This document shows positions 35,061 to 47,700 of a stretch of DNA of 64,000 nucleotides, piece after piece. The stretch comes from Melampsora larici-populina 98AG31 (Eukaryota > Basidiomycota > Pucciniomycetes > Pucciniales > Melampsoraceae), in assembly GCF_000204055.1 (NCBI RefSeq), contig NW_006768783.1, positions 837,985-901,984 on the forward strand, in the 5' to 3' direction. The notes beneath the pieces were generated by a model that ran no database searches, had not been told where the DNA came from, and saw only the letters and a program-made list of their open reading frames with translations. Both the position numbers and the translations under genes were made by a program. How positions within the stretch are numbered: position 1 is the first letter of the stretch; every line of letters begins with the position of its first letter.

Positions 35061-38000
35061 ATGAGCTCAGCTTGGAATACGCCAAATCAAGATTCAAGAA
35101 AAAGAAACAGAGGTATTGTCAAATTCATCATCATTCTATCAATTCATCATCATCATCATCTAATTAATTCAATTTCTCAGACTCAGAAGATAATTTCACT
35201 CCAGATTCAGCAAGAAGAAGATACAATAACGATAACCGTTCCCAGCCACAACGTAGAGATAGAGGACCTCGTCGAAGTCATCCTCATCAAAATGGTGCAG
35301 GTGGTAATGCTAATGATATAGTAGATCAATTCTTTGCTACCGTTTGGAGATTAGGCGATTCGGATCGGTTTGATTTTCGTCGTGAGATTCCTGAGACAGT
35401 TCATCTGATCGAACAACACTTTCGTCATTGGCCTGCTGATGTCTTGACTGTCTTTCGTATCGCGTATGTTTTTGGTTTGATCTTTGAAACAAAATCCGAC
35501 CACAATCAATAGCTTACCAACCATTGACTTTCGAAACAGTACGGTGGAGCTTCCCCATAAATTACCACACTATGCACTCCTCATAGCCCTCCTTTCTACT
35601 CCTGCAGTCACTAAACCTACGGAAACTCCAATCGGATTACAAGTCATCCGTGAATTAGGCAGAGCTTTTCAACAACACATTGATAATCGTAGATGGAGAT
35701 CGACTAGACTATGTGTTCAACTCTTCGGACAACTCAATTCATTACAGAGACCACTCGTTTCTGATCGATCATTATTAGCTATCCTTCAAGCCTTTGTTCG
35801 AGTCTTGTCTGATGAATTAACTTGCTCGATCTCTCGGGCTGATGAATGCGTTCGGATTGCTACCGAAGGTTTAGTGAGGTCTGGACTTTGGGTCAGGTTT
35901 GGTCCAAATTCGGAGGATCATTCGAAACCTCTCAATCTAGATGAGCCATCTAAAACCGTTGGTACATCAAACGCCGAACATCAGGCTATCAAGTCAGATG
36001 GCGATGACAAAGCTATGGATGTTGACTCGTCCAACACTCAACCGGGGGATACAACAGCTACAGACACTGAAAAGCCAGACCTTGGGGAATCGAAAGAACC
36101 TGAATCTGACGAACTTAAAGCTATCACGACTGACCAGTCCGCCGATATGACCAAGGACTCTAAAACTGATGATATCGACGCAACCAAAACTGAAAAAACT
36201 TTGAGCCCAGAGCAAGAAGCTGAACGGGCAAAAGAAATAGCCGATATACGGACTGGAGTCACACAATTAGTTGATGCCATCAAAACGCATATGTCCAATC
36301 GTAAAATTGACCGATCGCTCTTCAATCAAGCAACTGCTCTGAATCAATATACCGATGTTGGTACTTTACGCACGCGCTTATCCATCTTCACTACTGTACC
36401 AGACCACTTATACTGATTAGACTCCTGTTCTTGTTGGTCTTGACTAGCCAATCGAGGAACTTGTAGCAGCACTTGACGAGCCTACCATCAGCGTCTTACC
36501 AATCCTCGATAGTCCATTCTCACCCCTAATTGAAGCTAGGATGAAATCTTACAGTGGGGTGGATGTACAATACCCTTCTCCGGTTGATTTACCTGTTGTT
36601 TTATTACCACCTGAAAATGATGATGATGAACTTGAGGACAGACCAGTGGTGTCGGTCAATGTCGCGGCTCACCATCATTCGTCGAACTCTGCGGCTCCTG
36701 GACGTCCTCTTTCGGCCGATTCAAAAGATAGGATAGGCTATACAGGTGTCAGAATGTTCTTGAAGATGTTTGTTGACAATGTTGAGTTTGGATTTCAAAC
36801 TAGAACAACGGCAAGGGGGGACAATAGAAAAAGTGCCGGAAAGGCTAACTCGGCATATTTTTCTTTTTCCTAACCTATAGAGCGTTCCTAGTCGCAGCAC
36901 AGCAGATGGAGTGGTCCTAAGGACTCTGATACACGATATCATTGACATCTTTGAAGTTAATCGCAAAGAATGTGCTAAGATTTTACTCGAATTACCTAGA
37001 TGGGTAGGAAGGGGGACTTTTAAGAGCAAAGCGACTAAGGATGTTGCTGAGACGGACGGCGGCCCAGGTTGGGTCTTGGAACACTCGATCATTGAGGTCA
37101 GCTGAAAGGATTCCTATTCCTCTCTTTCTTTTAGCATCAGGAAGGATCGGTTTGTGTTATGATTGCGTCATTTGGTATTCTATACTACACATCTCTCCCT
37201 GAAAACACCGCAAGGGTCCCATATTTCAACGAAGACCAATATCCTCTCCTCTCAGCTTCCCAATGTCACTTATCCGGCTTCTCGGGTAGGCCTCTGGAGT
37301 ACTAATTCTTGTCTCTCAACACGTTTCCAGACCATTGTCAGCTCGATATTCGGAATGCCAAGACCACCAATCAAACCATCGGTTTATTATTCCAGTCTAA
37401 TTGCAGAACTTTGTAAATTGTCGCCATCGACCGTCGCACCAGCCTTGGGGAAATGTATGAGAAGGTTATTTGGGGGGTTAGGAGCAAAAAAAGATACAAC
37501 AGATGATGAAGAGAATACTACGATTGTAGTTCTAGAGGCTGAAGCTATCAGAAGGTTTGCAGATTGGTTCGCAGTCCATTTATCGAATTTTGGATTCCTA
37601 TGGGTTTGGAAGGATTGGTAAGTCTTTCTGGATTTTGATATGTAAAATAGCTTTATGTTTTGATTGATGGTTCTTATTAGGACGGAAGTCACAGAATTAG
37701 AAGTTGATCATCCAAAACGAGTTTTGGTTTCAAGAATCTTGGAACTTGAGCTCAGATTAAGTTATTATGATCGAATTGTTGGTACTGTTCCAGCTAGTTA
37801 TGTGGAATCGGGAGTAATGGCTGGGAAAGCTCCAGGACCAGTATTTGTATTTGAAGACAAAGGTATATATTTTTCTATCTGATTCCCCTTATAATCTTGA
37901 CGAAACACTAAAGTTTCTCTTCTTTTGGATATGATGAAAAACAGAAAATCCACATCATTTAGCTAGTTCAGATATAGTTCAACTATTAAAACGTAAAGAA

Positions 38001-39351
38001 CCGGTGAGCCGATTGTTAGAGTATTTAAAGAAGATGGTAGAAAGATTTGAAGGTGAAGAAGGCATGAATGGATCTGAAGCACTTTCTATTCAACATCAAT
38101 TGACAATTGAAGCTATCCTTTTTGTTGGATCAAGATCTTTTTCACATTTCTTAAACGTTTTGGAAAGGTCGGTCTCAGAGTTCTCTTCCCACCTATTGGC
38201 ATTCAATGTTTGATGAATGCTTTTTTTGAATTGGATGATTGAATAGATATACAGAATTGTTAAAGAAGATGACTGAATCAAAAGAGAGTAGAAGGTTAAC
38301 ATTAAAAAGTGTGACAAGGGTTTGGAAAAATAATCCACAATTTGAATTAATCGTATATGAGAAATTAATGGAATATAGATTGATAGATCCGATTGATTTA
38401 ATTCAACATTTCTTTGATCATGAAGAAACTGGAGAAGAAGAAGAGAAAAATGGAAAGAAGAGAAGAGAAATAAAGTTTTGGGATGGGATCAGGTTATCGA
38501 TTGGCATGGTGAAGAATCGAGTAGGGATTGCAAGAGTTAGAGTGAACCGAATGAAGAAGGAAGATGAAGATGAAATGGATTTAGTTAGAGCTGCTGCTGG
38601 GAATGGAGATAATGGAAATGATCCAGATGGAAATATGACCGGTGGTCAGTTAACTTTTTTATGTATACCATGTTGAATTGAAATTCGCTGAGGAAGGAAA
38701 ATGATGTTGATTTTTGTTTTGGTTTGATTAGATAAAGAAATGGAAGACATACCTAAGGCAGAAGAAATGTCTAAAGAAGGAGAAACACTTAAAGAAAGTG
38801 ATGCATCTAAAGATGGAGAAGTACCTAAAGAAGGAGAAGGACTTAAAGAGGGACAAGAAACTAAAGAAGAAAACGAATCGGAAATCACAAAAGAATCGGA
38901 AGTTTTAAAAGAAGAAGAAATGAAAAAGTTAAAAAGGATCGAAAGAGAAAAATCATTGGAAAGTAAAATCTCTGAATTGAATTCGGAAATTAAAGAATTG
39001 ATTGAAGTGTTTTTAGAAGTGGTCAAATTGTTTGGAAAAGAATTGGAAGATATTAGTAAAGAAGAAGAAGAAGAAGAAATGAATGGAAAGGAAGATTGGG
39101 GAAAGTGGTGGGTTGAAGGTTGGACTAGAGAGTTTTGTAGATTAGTAAGTTTTGAATATAAGAATGTTTTGAAAATATAAAAGAGGATGTTAACTGATTG
39201 AATCAAATTTGTATCTTGATAGTTTGGAAATGAAATTGTAGAACATTATGAAGTTTTATTTAAAGAAGTTGAAGAATTAAAATTAAATAAGATGAAAAGG
39301 TATTTAGAATTAACTAAAGAATGGATTGAAAATATTGGAAAAGTTTATTAA
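35061..39351 (+). CDS. CBC1: nuclear cap-binding protein subunit 1 (CBP80)
   Basis: Eleven exons by frame: 35061-35112, 35181-35463, 35540-36395, 36448-36780, 36881-37096, 37331-37617, 37681-37862, 37945-38167, 38247-38644, 38732-39144 and 39223-39351, predicting 1123 residues. It follows the CBP80/NCBP1 plan of MIF4G-like helical repeats: ELGRAFQQHIDNRRWRSTR (first repeat), VLRTLIHDIIDIFEVNRKE and ILLELPRW (second), then YYSSLIAELCKLSPSTVAPA and DWFAVHLSNFGFLWVWKDW, which are highly diagnostic. With CBP20 it binds the mRNA 5' cap in the nucleus. Unusual features are long acidic Lys/Glu/Thr insertions in MIF4G repeat 1 (~35940-36230) and near the C-terminus (~38732-38935), where a ~7-residue KEGE-type motif is repeated. 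The 234-bp intron 5 is long for this genome. Confidence 0.88.
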
Positions 39352-40262
39352 ATTGAACCAAAAAAAAGTTGAAAAATAAAAAAAAGTAAACAGAAAAAGA
39401 AAGGGATAGTAAGCAAAAAAAACAATAACTGGTTTTTCCTAGTTGATTGAATTGATGAAAATTTTAAATTTCAAAGTATGTTTCTTTTTAAAAAATTGAA
39501 TGTTTGTTTGTATATGACCACAAAAAATGCAATTTGAAAAACAAATCAAAGAAATTTTATTTTACCATGCACACTAAATATAAAGGAGTATTTAAATGAT
39601 AAGATAAAGAGTCCAATTGAACAAAGAACCAAGTAAGTGATGGTGACTAAACTGGTGTGATTAGATTATGATATTTGGATCTTGTAACTTCAAGTCTGAA
39701 AAGGACCAGGTAGAAAACAAAGATGGATATGTACCTGGCATAAATGAATTTCTTCTTTTGAATGAACTAAAGGATGTATGTCATTCAGAAAAGTGTTATA
39801 TTGGATTTGTTTACAGCTGTTCCCTTAAAGGTTGATGAATTTTTCAATGTTTGCTCAAGTCCTGCCCCCTTTGGAAACTTGACATAAAACTTTTTCAACA
39901 AGAGCCCTGTAAGATACAATAAATAAAAATTGAATCAAATCAAAAACCCTTTGTATACCAGGCAGAAACCAGGACTGTTACTCACCCAGGTGACCTTTAA
40001 AGTTTCACTAACATTCCATACCCAGCCTGCTTCTTGACCCAGCTCCAATCAATCCACACACCCACTGATATCATTGTATCTCCTCCCACTTCTCCCCAGT
40101 ATCATGGTCTTTTGCAAATATTCTACCAACATGAAGGTTCTGTCTATACAAATGCTTATGAGCAGAAAATCTTACCCATCCATTGACCTCACCTTGCACT
40201 TAGATATTTTGGCTCAGTCCTTTGTTTGATGTGGCCAACTCTTTCACAACACTTAATCTGCC
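39352..40262. other. intergenic, no gene seen
   Basis: Contains the CBP80 3' end and AT-rich DNA with no convincing frame. Transposon scraps start at its right edge. Confidence 0.4.
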
Positions 40263-40571
40263 ATCTGTCATCTGTCATCATGATTTCTAAAAGCATTTTG
40301 GAGCTCCAACAATCCTATCTGTCATAGACAAGATTCTGGATATTGATCCAATTTTATATTTAGATGAGATGACCAAGCAATTTCTGGATGCTCATCAGAC
40401 CACTATCTCTTGATCTGTCATCTGTCATCTGTGATCATGATTTCTACAAGCATTGTGGAGCTTCAACAATCCTATCTGTCATAGCCAAGATTCTGGATAT
40501 TGATCCAATTTTATATCTAGATGAGATGAGCAAGCAATTTTTGGATGTTCATCAGACCACTATCTCATTGC
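40263..40571 (+). repeat. ~157-bp tandem duplication in a Tc1/mariner-like fragment
   Basis: Two adjacent copies (about 40263-40412 and 40413-40571) are ~95% alike. Each encodes a piece resembling the helix-turn-helix linker of fungal Tc1/IS630-type transposases (ILDIDPILYLDEMSKQFLD...TTIS; the family form is DPxLxLDEIQxxL). The rest of such a transposase is missing, so this is a fragment that duplicated locally. Confidence 0.5.
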
Positions 40572-40980
40572 ATGATCTTTGTAGCATTGGAAGGATTACA
40601 ACCTTTCATTCCTTGCACACAGAATTATGTCAGACCTAGATACAAAGATAAATATGTAAGCAAATGATGTTTTGAAAAAACTAGAAATAAATAAAAACTT
40701 ACCTTTTCAAGACATTGATCTACAAGCCATTGATAATCTGGCATCACCTGGGAGAAGGTGGGGTACTTGTGACCCTTGATCAACTTTATGACAACAGAAA
40801 GCAGAGCAAGAAAATGCAAAATACTTGATACAAGTTCTCACTCAAAGATGATGTGTGAGAATTTTTCAAGCAAATCATTACCTTCACATTGATACTTGAT
40901 GACTTTGTAAGTTTGTAAAAAAGTTTAAGTGAGGTGTCGGTTGAAGACAGCAGGTTGAGACTTTGTGAACCAAGCCAACC

Positions 40981-42708
40981 TTACAATCCAACTTCTGGAA
41001 AACTGGCAATAGCATTGTCAAGAGCCACCTTGAGCTGGCTGGAGTGTTTAACTTTCTTGTGAAAGCCATAGATCCAAGTCAGAATGCTACTGATGTTGGC
41101 ATGTGGGATAGGCTCAATGAAAAGAGGAACAGCAGGGGAATCTTGATGAGACCAGGCATGATCAAGGGTGTTCAGTGGTGGAGGGACAACTGTGCAATCA
41201 AATACAGACAATCCAGCTTTGGTAACAAGATTGATCACATGAGCAACACAACTATGTAAGTTTTTGGAAGCATTGGAATGGGCAATCATATTTTGAAGGA
41301 CTTGGCTCATGATCAAGTTATTGGGAGTGTTGTTGGCAACAATAGAACACATTCAATTGGTGAGTTTGAATCAATCCAGGGTATGCTTGAGGAGGGTGGC
41401 CAGATTATGGCCTGTGTGAGGACCTTTGATAGGTTTGAGAGCAAGGGTGATTCTGTAGATCTTGAAGTCTTTGGAGATCCAATGGGCTGCAACGCCAAGC
41501 ATCACAACATTTCTGGGAGCATTCCACCCATTGTGATATGACAAACAGAAGACATAAGACTGGTGATAGTGTTTCAAGTGGATCAAAACTGTTTAGCAAT
41601 GCCATTGGTGATACAGGTTTGTTTAGAAAAACAGTAAATGGATGTGGGAGTTGATCATGGTCATGAGCTTGCAGAATTCCTTGGTGTTGACTAGGGTGAT
41701 TGGGAGCTCTCAGTTCACAACAAGTCAAATTAGGTCTCCATTGAGATGAGCTTGGTTAAGAGTTTTGATCTGGTGACAACTTCAAGGATAAAAATAGAAA
41801 TGAGTAAAGAAACAATAAATGTAATGTAATACCTAAAGATGGAATTTACATTTGTCATTTTCCCATCAATGAAGTAAGCATTCATTGAGGACCCCGTAAA
41901 GCCCCTATTGAACCATCCAACAAAAATGGTATCAATTGGGGATCAAGACTTTGGCTATGTTACCGACAAAAGACGTATCAATCTGCAAATCTTGAAAAAA
42001 AAATAGAAAAAAACTTACCAACAAAAAACACCAATACAGGTATTAAATCTGTATCAACTGGCATGTCACAGAGGTAAAAGCCCAAAAAAGAACATGTTAC
42101 CAACGGAAAAGGTACAAAACTGCCCAAATCAAGGCAAAAACTGTTGGATGTTACCAACAAAATTGGTATCAAAAGCGTCAAAAACCCACTTTTTTGAGGT
42201 ATCAAACAGTCAAATTTTTGTAAATCCCCATTGGATGGTTCAACAGGAGCTTTCCGGGGTCCTATTCATTGCATGTTGATTGGTGATGACAGGAGTTTCA
42301 ATATGGTGACATCTCAACAAGTGATGGATCATTGACTTGGTGCTGGTGTGCTTATCAACAACCATTTGTTGGTAGCAGAGTGAAATTGGAGCATCAGTAT
42401 CTTCTTCACTGGCAGCCAAAACAGAATCAATGAATCTTTCCCTAGCTGTGCATGGATTCTTTAATATCCTCTCAATTTTTTACTGGGCAAAGTATTTCCA
42501 AATTACCCACACTGATTATGTAACTGGTAGCTGTGAGCTTGGAAATAATCTTGGAAACATAATCAGAGGGAGTAAGAATGGCCCAAGGAGAGTCCAGGAA
42601 AAGGGTATCAGCAGTGACAGATGCAGAAGAGTTGGGAATGATGAGTGTGAGAAAAATTAAAGTGCTAATTGGGGATAATCCTTTCAGGTAGTCTTTCAAA
42701 GGTAACAT
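40981..42708 (-). pseudogene. hAT transposase relic
   Basis: Scattered minus-strand pieces in N-to-C order. A BED-finger-like segment (~42300-42520) holds VIWKYFAQ, an in-frame TAA, ERFIDSVLAAS and then LLRCHH. Next comes an RNase H-fold part (41371-41586) with WNAPRNVVMLGVAAHWI and KGPHTGHNLATLL, equivalent to the hAT WxxxNxxxxLGIxAHWID and GxHTGxN blocks. Last comes CVAHVINLVTKAGLSVFD (40981-41352), the hAT CxAHxLNLxVK block. The pieces lie in different frames, and a MITE has inserted between the finger and core (41888-42263), so no functional protein can be made. Confidence 0.7.
41888..42263. mobile_element. MITE of hAT type, 376 bp, perfect 8-bp TSD
   Basis: The termini AGGACCCCG...(C)GGGGTCCT form an inverted repeat of ~33 bp with three mismatches (through TTGAACCATCCAA). 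A perfect 8-bp target duplication, ATTCATTG, lies at 41880-41887 and 42264-42271. The 8-bp size indicates a hAT transposase as mobiliser. The interior holds repeated GTTACCAAC/GGTATCAA motifs, probable subterminal binding sites. It is nested in a hAT relic. Confidence 0.82.
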
Positions 42709-44790
42709 CTACTAATCCTCTTTGTCCACATTGTTTTTATACTCTGGTATGCTCCAGGGCACCTTCAGGGCGTTTTTGAAAAAGAGAAAATACCAAGTTG
42801 CTTAATCACATATTACACTAACTAAAGATGATAAAATTGTAGACACTAGTACAGACATTTATCTAGTCAAGAACCCAAAGATGGTTTGTCTTTAGATCCT
42901 TTCCATTCTTTGTCTTTCATTTTTTGTTTTTCAAGTTCTTGTGTGGTGTAAGCATCATCATCATCCTTTTTTAAAAACAAAACTCTTGTTCAATTGAAGA
43001 TAAAGACCACAGCGTAAAACTGTCAGGTATTTGTTCTGTCAGTGTTCTTTCTTCTGAACTAGCAATTCAGAGGTTATTCAGTGACTAATCCATTGCCATA
43101 AACTCATCCCCATTCTAAAGTTGGAAGGTAAACCATCAGTGTGTGTGTATGAAGCCTTGGTGTTCTTTACCAACCACAACCTTACTCTTTTAACCACTTG
43201 CACCACTATAGTATCCTACACACTTGTCCCCCAGTCTAAGTAGGTGGCACTGGTGGTCTTATATTAGTGAAGGGCCTTGCTTTTGTGCTCTAATTCAAGG
43301 TAGGAGTTGGTGCTTTGTAGAGTTTGTTGTTGTGGTAATTTTGTTTTTGGAACTTGATTATGTTTCAAGAATGTATGTGACATGAAATGAAGGTCATTGC
43401 TTTTTTCTCTGGTTTTGTGGCTAGAGCTTTTGCAAGTGTTACAATGATGTTAGGTTTAAAGAGAGAGCACGTACCGTCTGCCTCCCAAGTAATGTCGGGC
43501 AGACTCGGCTGGGTGTGGTCAAGACCGGGTCATACATAGATAGCCTTACATTCACAATGAGGGACCTTTGCAAGAGAGGGAGCTTTCCATTCAGAATCCA
43601 GGGTGCTATTAGTATGATGAATTGATGAATCAGCCCAGAAAGCACCGCCCGAGAAAGGTGAATGGATGGAAATTCTAGAATTTGATTGTAAGACACATTA
43701 CCAAACCTGATTCATCATTCATCAAATCAATTGAAAAAAGGACCATGCAACACGGTCCAGTGCCACCATCCACACGTGATCATATCACATCACATCACCG
43801 TGCCACTTAATTCTCACCGCATTACCCACTAAAGGTTTTTTATACATTCAACTTCCACCTCCACCATTGAACCCATCAATTGATTTACTAGAAAGCTCTA
43901 TGAATCAGATAAAATTATGTAATGCTTTGTGGTGCTCGGTCGGGTGTGTGATTGATTTTGAATTTGTTGAAGTTGAACTTAAGTGGGGGTTTTACTTAAA
44001 AAACCACCGTGCTCACTCGGATGATTCATATATGTATCTTTATGATTCGAGTTTTCATTGATTTGTGCCTCAGCCCACTCGAGTTCAAGTGTTTTGAATA
44101 CTATGATAAAGTACTCTTGATGTATGAAGAAGTATATAATTTGGAATGATTTAGAACCTATTGCCTTGCCTTTTAACAATGAAGAAAGTAATTTGTATGA
44201 CCGTACATCAAATTAGTCTACTTTGGGAAATTGATGATTTCAATCAAAGAATGAGTCATCAAGTCTGTAGAAGAACTTTATGATATGGAATCCGATTTCG
44301 ATGATAGATAATTTTTGATGTTAGATATAAGTTAGAGTTAGAATCAGTTTTATGAGATCAGGTTCAAGGTACCAATTCCAATTCCCATTCCAATTCGAAT
44401 AAGATTAAGAATAAGAATAAGAAATCAAGATTAGATTTTAAGAAGAACGAACTAGTCTCTAGGACAGCAGATCAGAATCAGAATCAGAATCAGAATCAGA
44501 ATCAGAATCAGAATCAGGATCAGGATCAGGACATCGTCAAGAAAGTTAACTTTAAATCAAAATAATAATAAGATTAAGATAAATTAATTTATTTTATAGT
44601 TTTTTTAGTTTAGTTTAGTTTCTGAACTGATCAAAATCAAAATCAATCTACTCTCTCTTGACTTGTTTACCTTCTTCTCATCACCATCACCAAAACCACA
44701 TCCATCCATCAGACTTCAGACTTCAGACTCAGTTCAACAGTCAACTTACTTTAAAGAATTCTACTGACTTCATTAGATAGTGATCTCATC
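42709..44790. other. intergenic with no supported gene
   Basis: Degenerate DNA, probably including the rest of the hAT relic on its left. A short GC-richer stretch at ~43450-43690 gives open frames without recognisable motifs. The last ~100 bp is C/A-rich leader of the RGS-LOV gene. Confidence 0.35.
44470..44530 (+). repeat. hexanucleotide microsatellite ATCAGA / ATCAGG
   Basis: About eight ATCAGA units pass into three ATCAGG units. It lies ~260 bp upstream of the RGS-LOV start codon. Confidence 0.85.
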
Positions 44791-47700
44791 ATGTCTAATC
44801 CCATCAATATTCTTTCTAACCTTTCAAATCAAGATGAAGCTCATTTCAATATTGCACCTGAATTAGGTTAGTCTTCATTCTCTATCTTCATTCAAATCAT
44901 CCTTCAACTCAGTCTTCTCCAGTACATACAACTTTGATCGAAAACATTCCATGAACATTTTACGTACAATCCATCAAATCTCACTCGGTCACGTCATTGA
45001 GACTGTTGATCATATTCAAAGAGAATTGATGATTTTGAAATGACATTACCTAATCTCTCATGCTTTTCAGTGAGATGAATAACGAACCAATCCTATCATT
45101 ATCATAAAGTAAACTGATCTCAATGAATCCTCCTTTTGCTTGTTTGAATCTGATTTGGGTTCATGTTCAGTTTATCAGTCCTCTAATAATAATTACAAAT
45201 CCAGTTCATCTAACAACAGTCTTGGTTCTTGCTTTCAACCTCGTGTATTGGACTCTAATCGAAAGTCAAATATGGATTATTATCATCATTCTAGTAATTC
45301 AGATTCAGATGTAGTAGATCAAAATTTTATTAATCTTCAAATCACCAGAGATCCTAATTTTACTCCTAGTCTGGCTCAGCTATCAAGTCATCCTTCGATT
45401 GATTCATCTTTGCTTCATCATCAATCTCAACTGTCTCACAAGAACACTCATGATAGATCTTCTACTGCTCATCATCATATCATGACTTACAATCAGTCTT
45501 CTCATCATCGTCTCTCTCAACATCCTCTGGCTAGTCTAACCAAACACGAATCTGGATCACTCCATCACTTGCCTGCTACTCCTAGTCCATCTCCTCCTGC
45601 TTCAATTCATGAAACCCAATATAATCCTTATGAAACTGATCGAACTACCAGGAATGGATCTAATCATTCTTCCAATACTCATCATCATCAATTTGAGACT
45701 CCGATCACTCCTATCAGTCCTCTTGATACAAAGCATTCTGATGGTCATCATCATCTTCAATCTTATTCACAAGATCGAACTCAAAAACATCTTTCACTCT
45801 ACCCTGGTCCGGTCATTGGAGAAGCACATGGTCATCCTCCATCACAGCAATCACACCAGGATCATACCTTTTCATCTTCAATCTCAACACGTTCTATATC
45901 ACGTGAGCTGAACAAAAACTATCATCGATCAAACGATCAACTGTTAGCTGTTTTTCCTCAACCTCCTCGTACACCTCCTCGAACTCCTTCCAATGGGATT
46001 ACAAGTCGTTCTAAACTGTCTTCTGTCTCTTCTACTTCTCATCATCATAGTCCAGATGAAAGAAAACCATTTAGGCAGCATCCGCTTTCGAATGAACAGA
46101 ACCATCCGCTTGCTGACGATCGATCTGGTCGAGCTGATTCTCCTGAACCATTCCCTTCCAAGTCAAATCCTCAATATGCCGAAAAGTTGAGCACTTCTGT
46201 TTTTCTTTTTTTAGATCTTGAATTCAATCTATTTTGTATCTGATCATAGTTTGATTTTTTTAGTTTATCAGAATGGGCACCGACGCCTTCCTTTCCAACC
46301 AATGAATCTTCCTTTAGTCCTATAAGTAAATCTAATTCGGCGGCACCTAATTTACCAGATTGGAATGAAATTCGAAATGTGGAAAGCATGCAAACTTCTT
46401 TACCTATCACTTTAATTTCAAAAGATTTAGATTATTCGATGAGAAGATTATTAAATGAGAGTGTCTTTGAAGAATTATTAGATGATCCATTAGGTCGTCA
46501 TCGGTTTAGAGCTTGGTTAATCAAGAATGAGAAAGCTGAGAGTGTGGCTAAATTGGATATGTGGCTGGATACCCGTACCTATGGTCGTGTGATTTCTGCA
46601 GTCAAGAAAGGTTCTATGGGCATACATGGTAAATTCAGCGAAAAAAAAAAACAATACCAAGATTTTATTAATCTGTCATATCACTTGCATGTCTTACTCA
46701 TTCACACATCTTTTGTTGAATAGATATGTATCTTACGCCTAATAGGAATGGAACAGTAGCCTTACCACCCGATTTGAATGAAGACCTTTTCTTGGCACTT
46801 CGTCAAATCGTCTCCTTGAATGTTTCATTTCTTGGACCACAAAAACATTTACTCAACTCACTTTATCATCATGAGTTTCAACGGTTCGTTAAACAACAAG
46901 TCGTTTCTCAGGCTCATGTTCGACTTGGAAAATTTAATCTTAGGGATGAAGATCGTGATGGACTTGGTTGAGTTTCTCTTTGGATTGGGTTTTCCTACCT
47001 TTTTGGGGAGTGAAGTCTGACTTGATCTTCTTTTTACTTTGACTTTTAGGTGATTGTTTTTGTGAGTTTTATGGACATTCAGTGATCTCAAGATGAATTG
47101 TATTGTCTTTCGAATCCTTCCTTCATGCTGATCACGTCTGTCTTGTTGCCCATAGGTTTGACTAATCCCCGTATTCGGTAAGTCTCAACACCTCTCTCTG
47201 AATCTGAGATGGATAATCGATCTTCTCCTTCTCATGTTTCTCTTCTCTTGCCTCTCCATAGGGATCATCCGATCGTATTAGTCTCTGAAGGTTTTACTCG
47301 TGTGACTGGTTATGAGAAACATCAAATTGTAGGAAGGAATTGTAAGTTTCCTATTTTCCCTTTCTGGTGTGATGTAACCATGGGTCCTGATCTCTAATTT
47401 GGCTCCCTACAGGTCGTTTTCTCCAGGTTGGCATCTTCTTCACTCTGTTTTTTTGTTTGGAAATCACGAATCTCATGTCTTGATCATGTTTTTTTTTTCG
47501 TTTAGGGACCTGGTACGGCTCCACAGAGTGTACAGCGAATCCGAGATGGATTGAATTACGTAAGTATTGTGTATATATCAGACTGAAAGAGGAATCTGAC
47601 TCAACTAACATGATTTCATATTTTTATATATTCATCAGGGTGAAGGATGCACTGAATTGTTGCTCAAGTAAGATAGTTGTTTTTTGTTCTTTACAGTGTT

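Noticed and set aside
35994..36325. Two antisense frames over CBP80
   Set aside because: Mirror images of the acidic insertion in the real gene; no motif or splice structure.
37163..37330. Extra CBP80 exon inside the 234-bp intron
   Set aside because: Candidate exons end in the wrong phase for the next exon, while direct joining gives a contiguous IIE/TIVSSIFG sequence as in the family.
42430..42660. Plus-strand frame of 76 residues
   Set aside because: It is the opposite strand of the hAT relic's BED-finger region.
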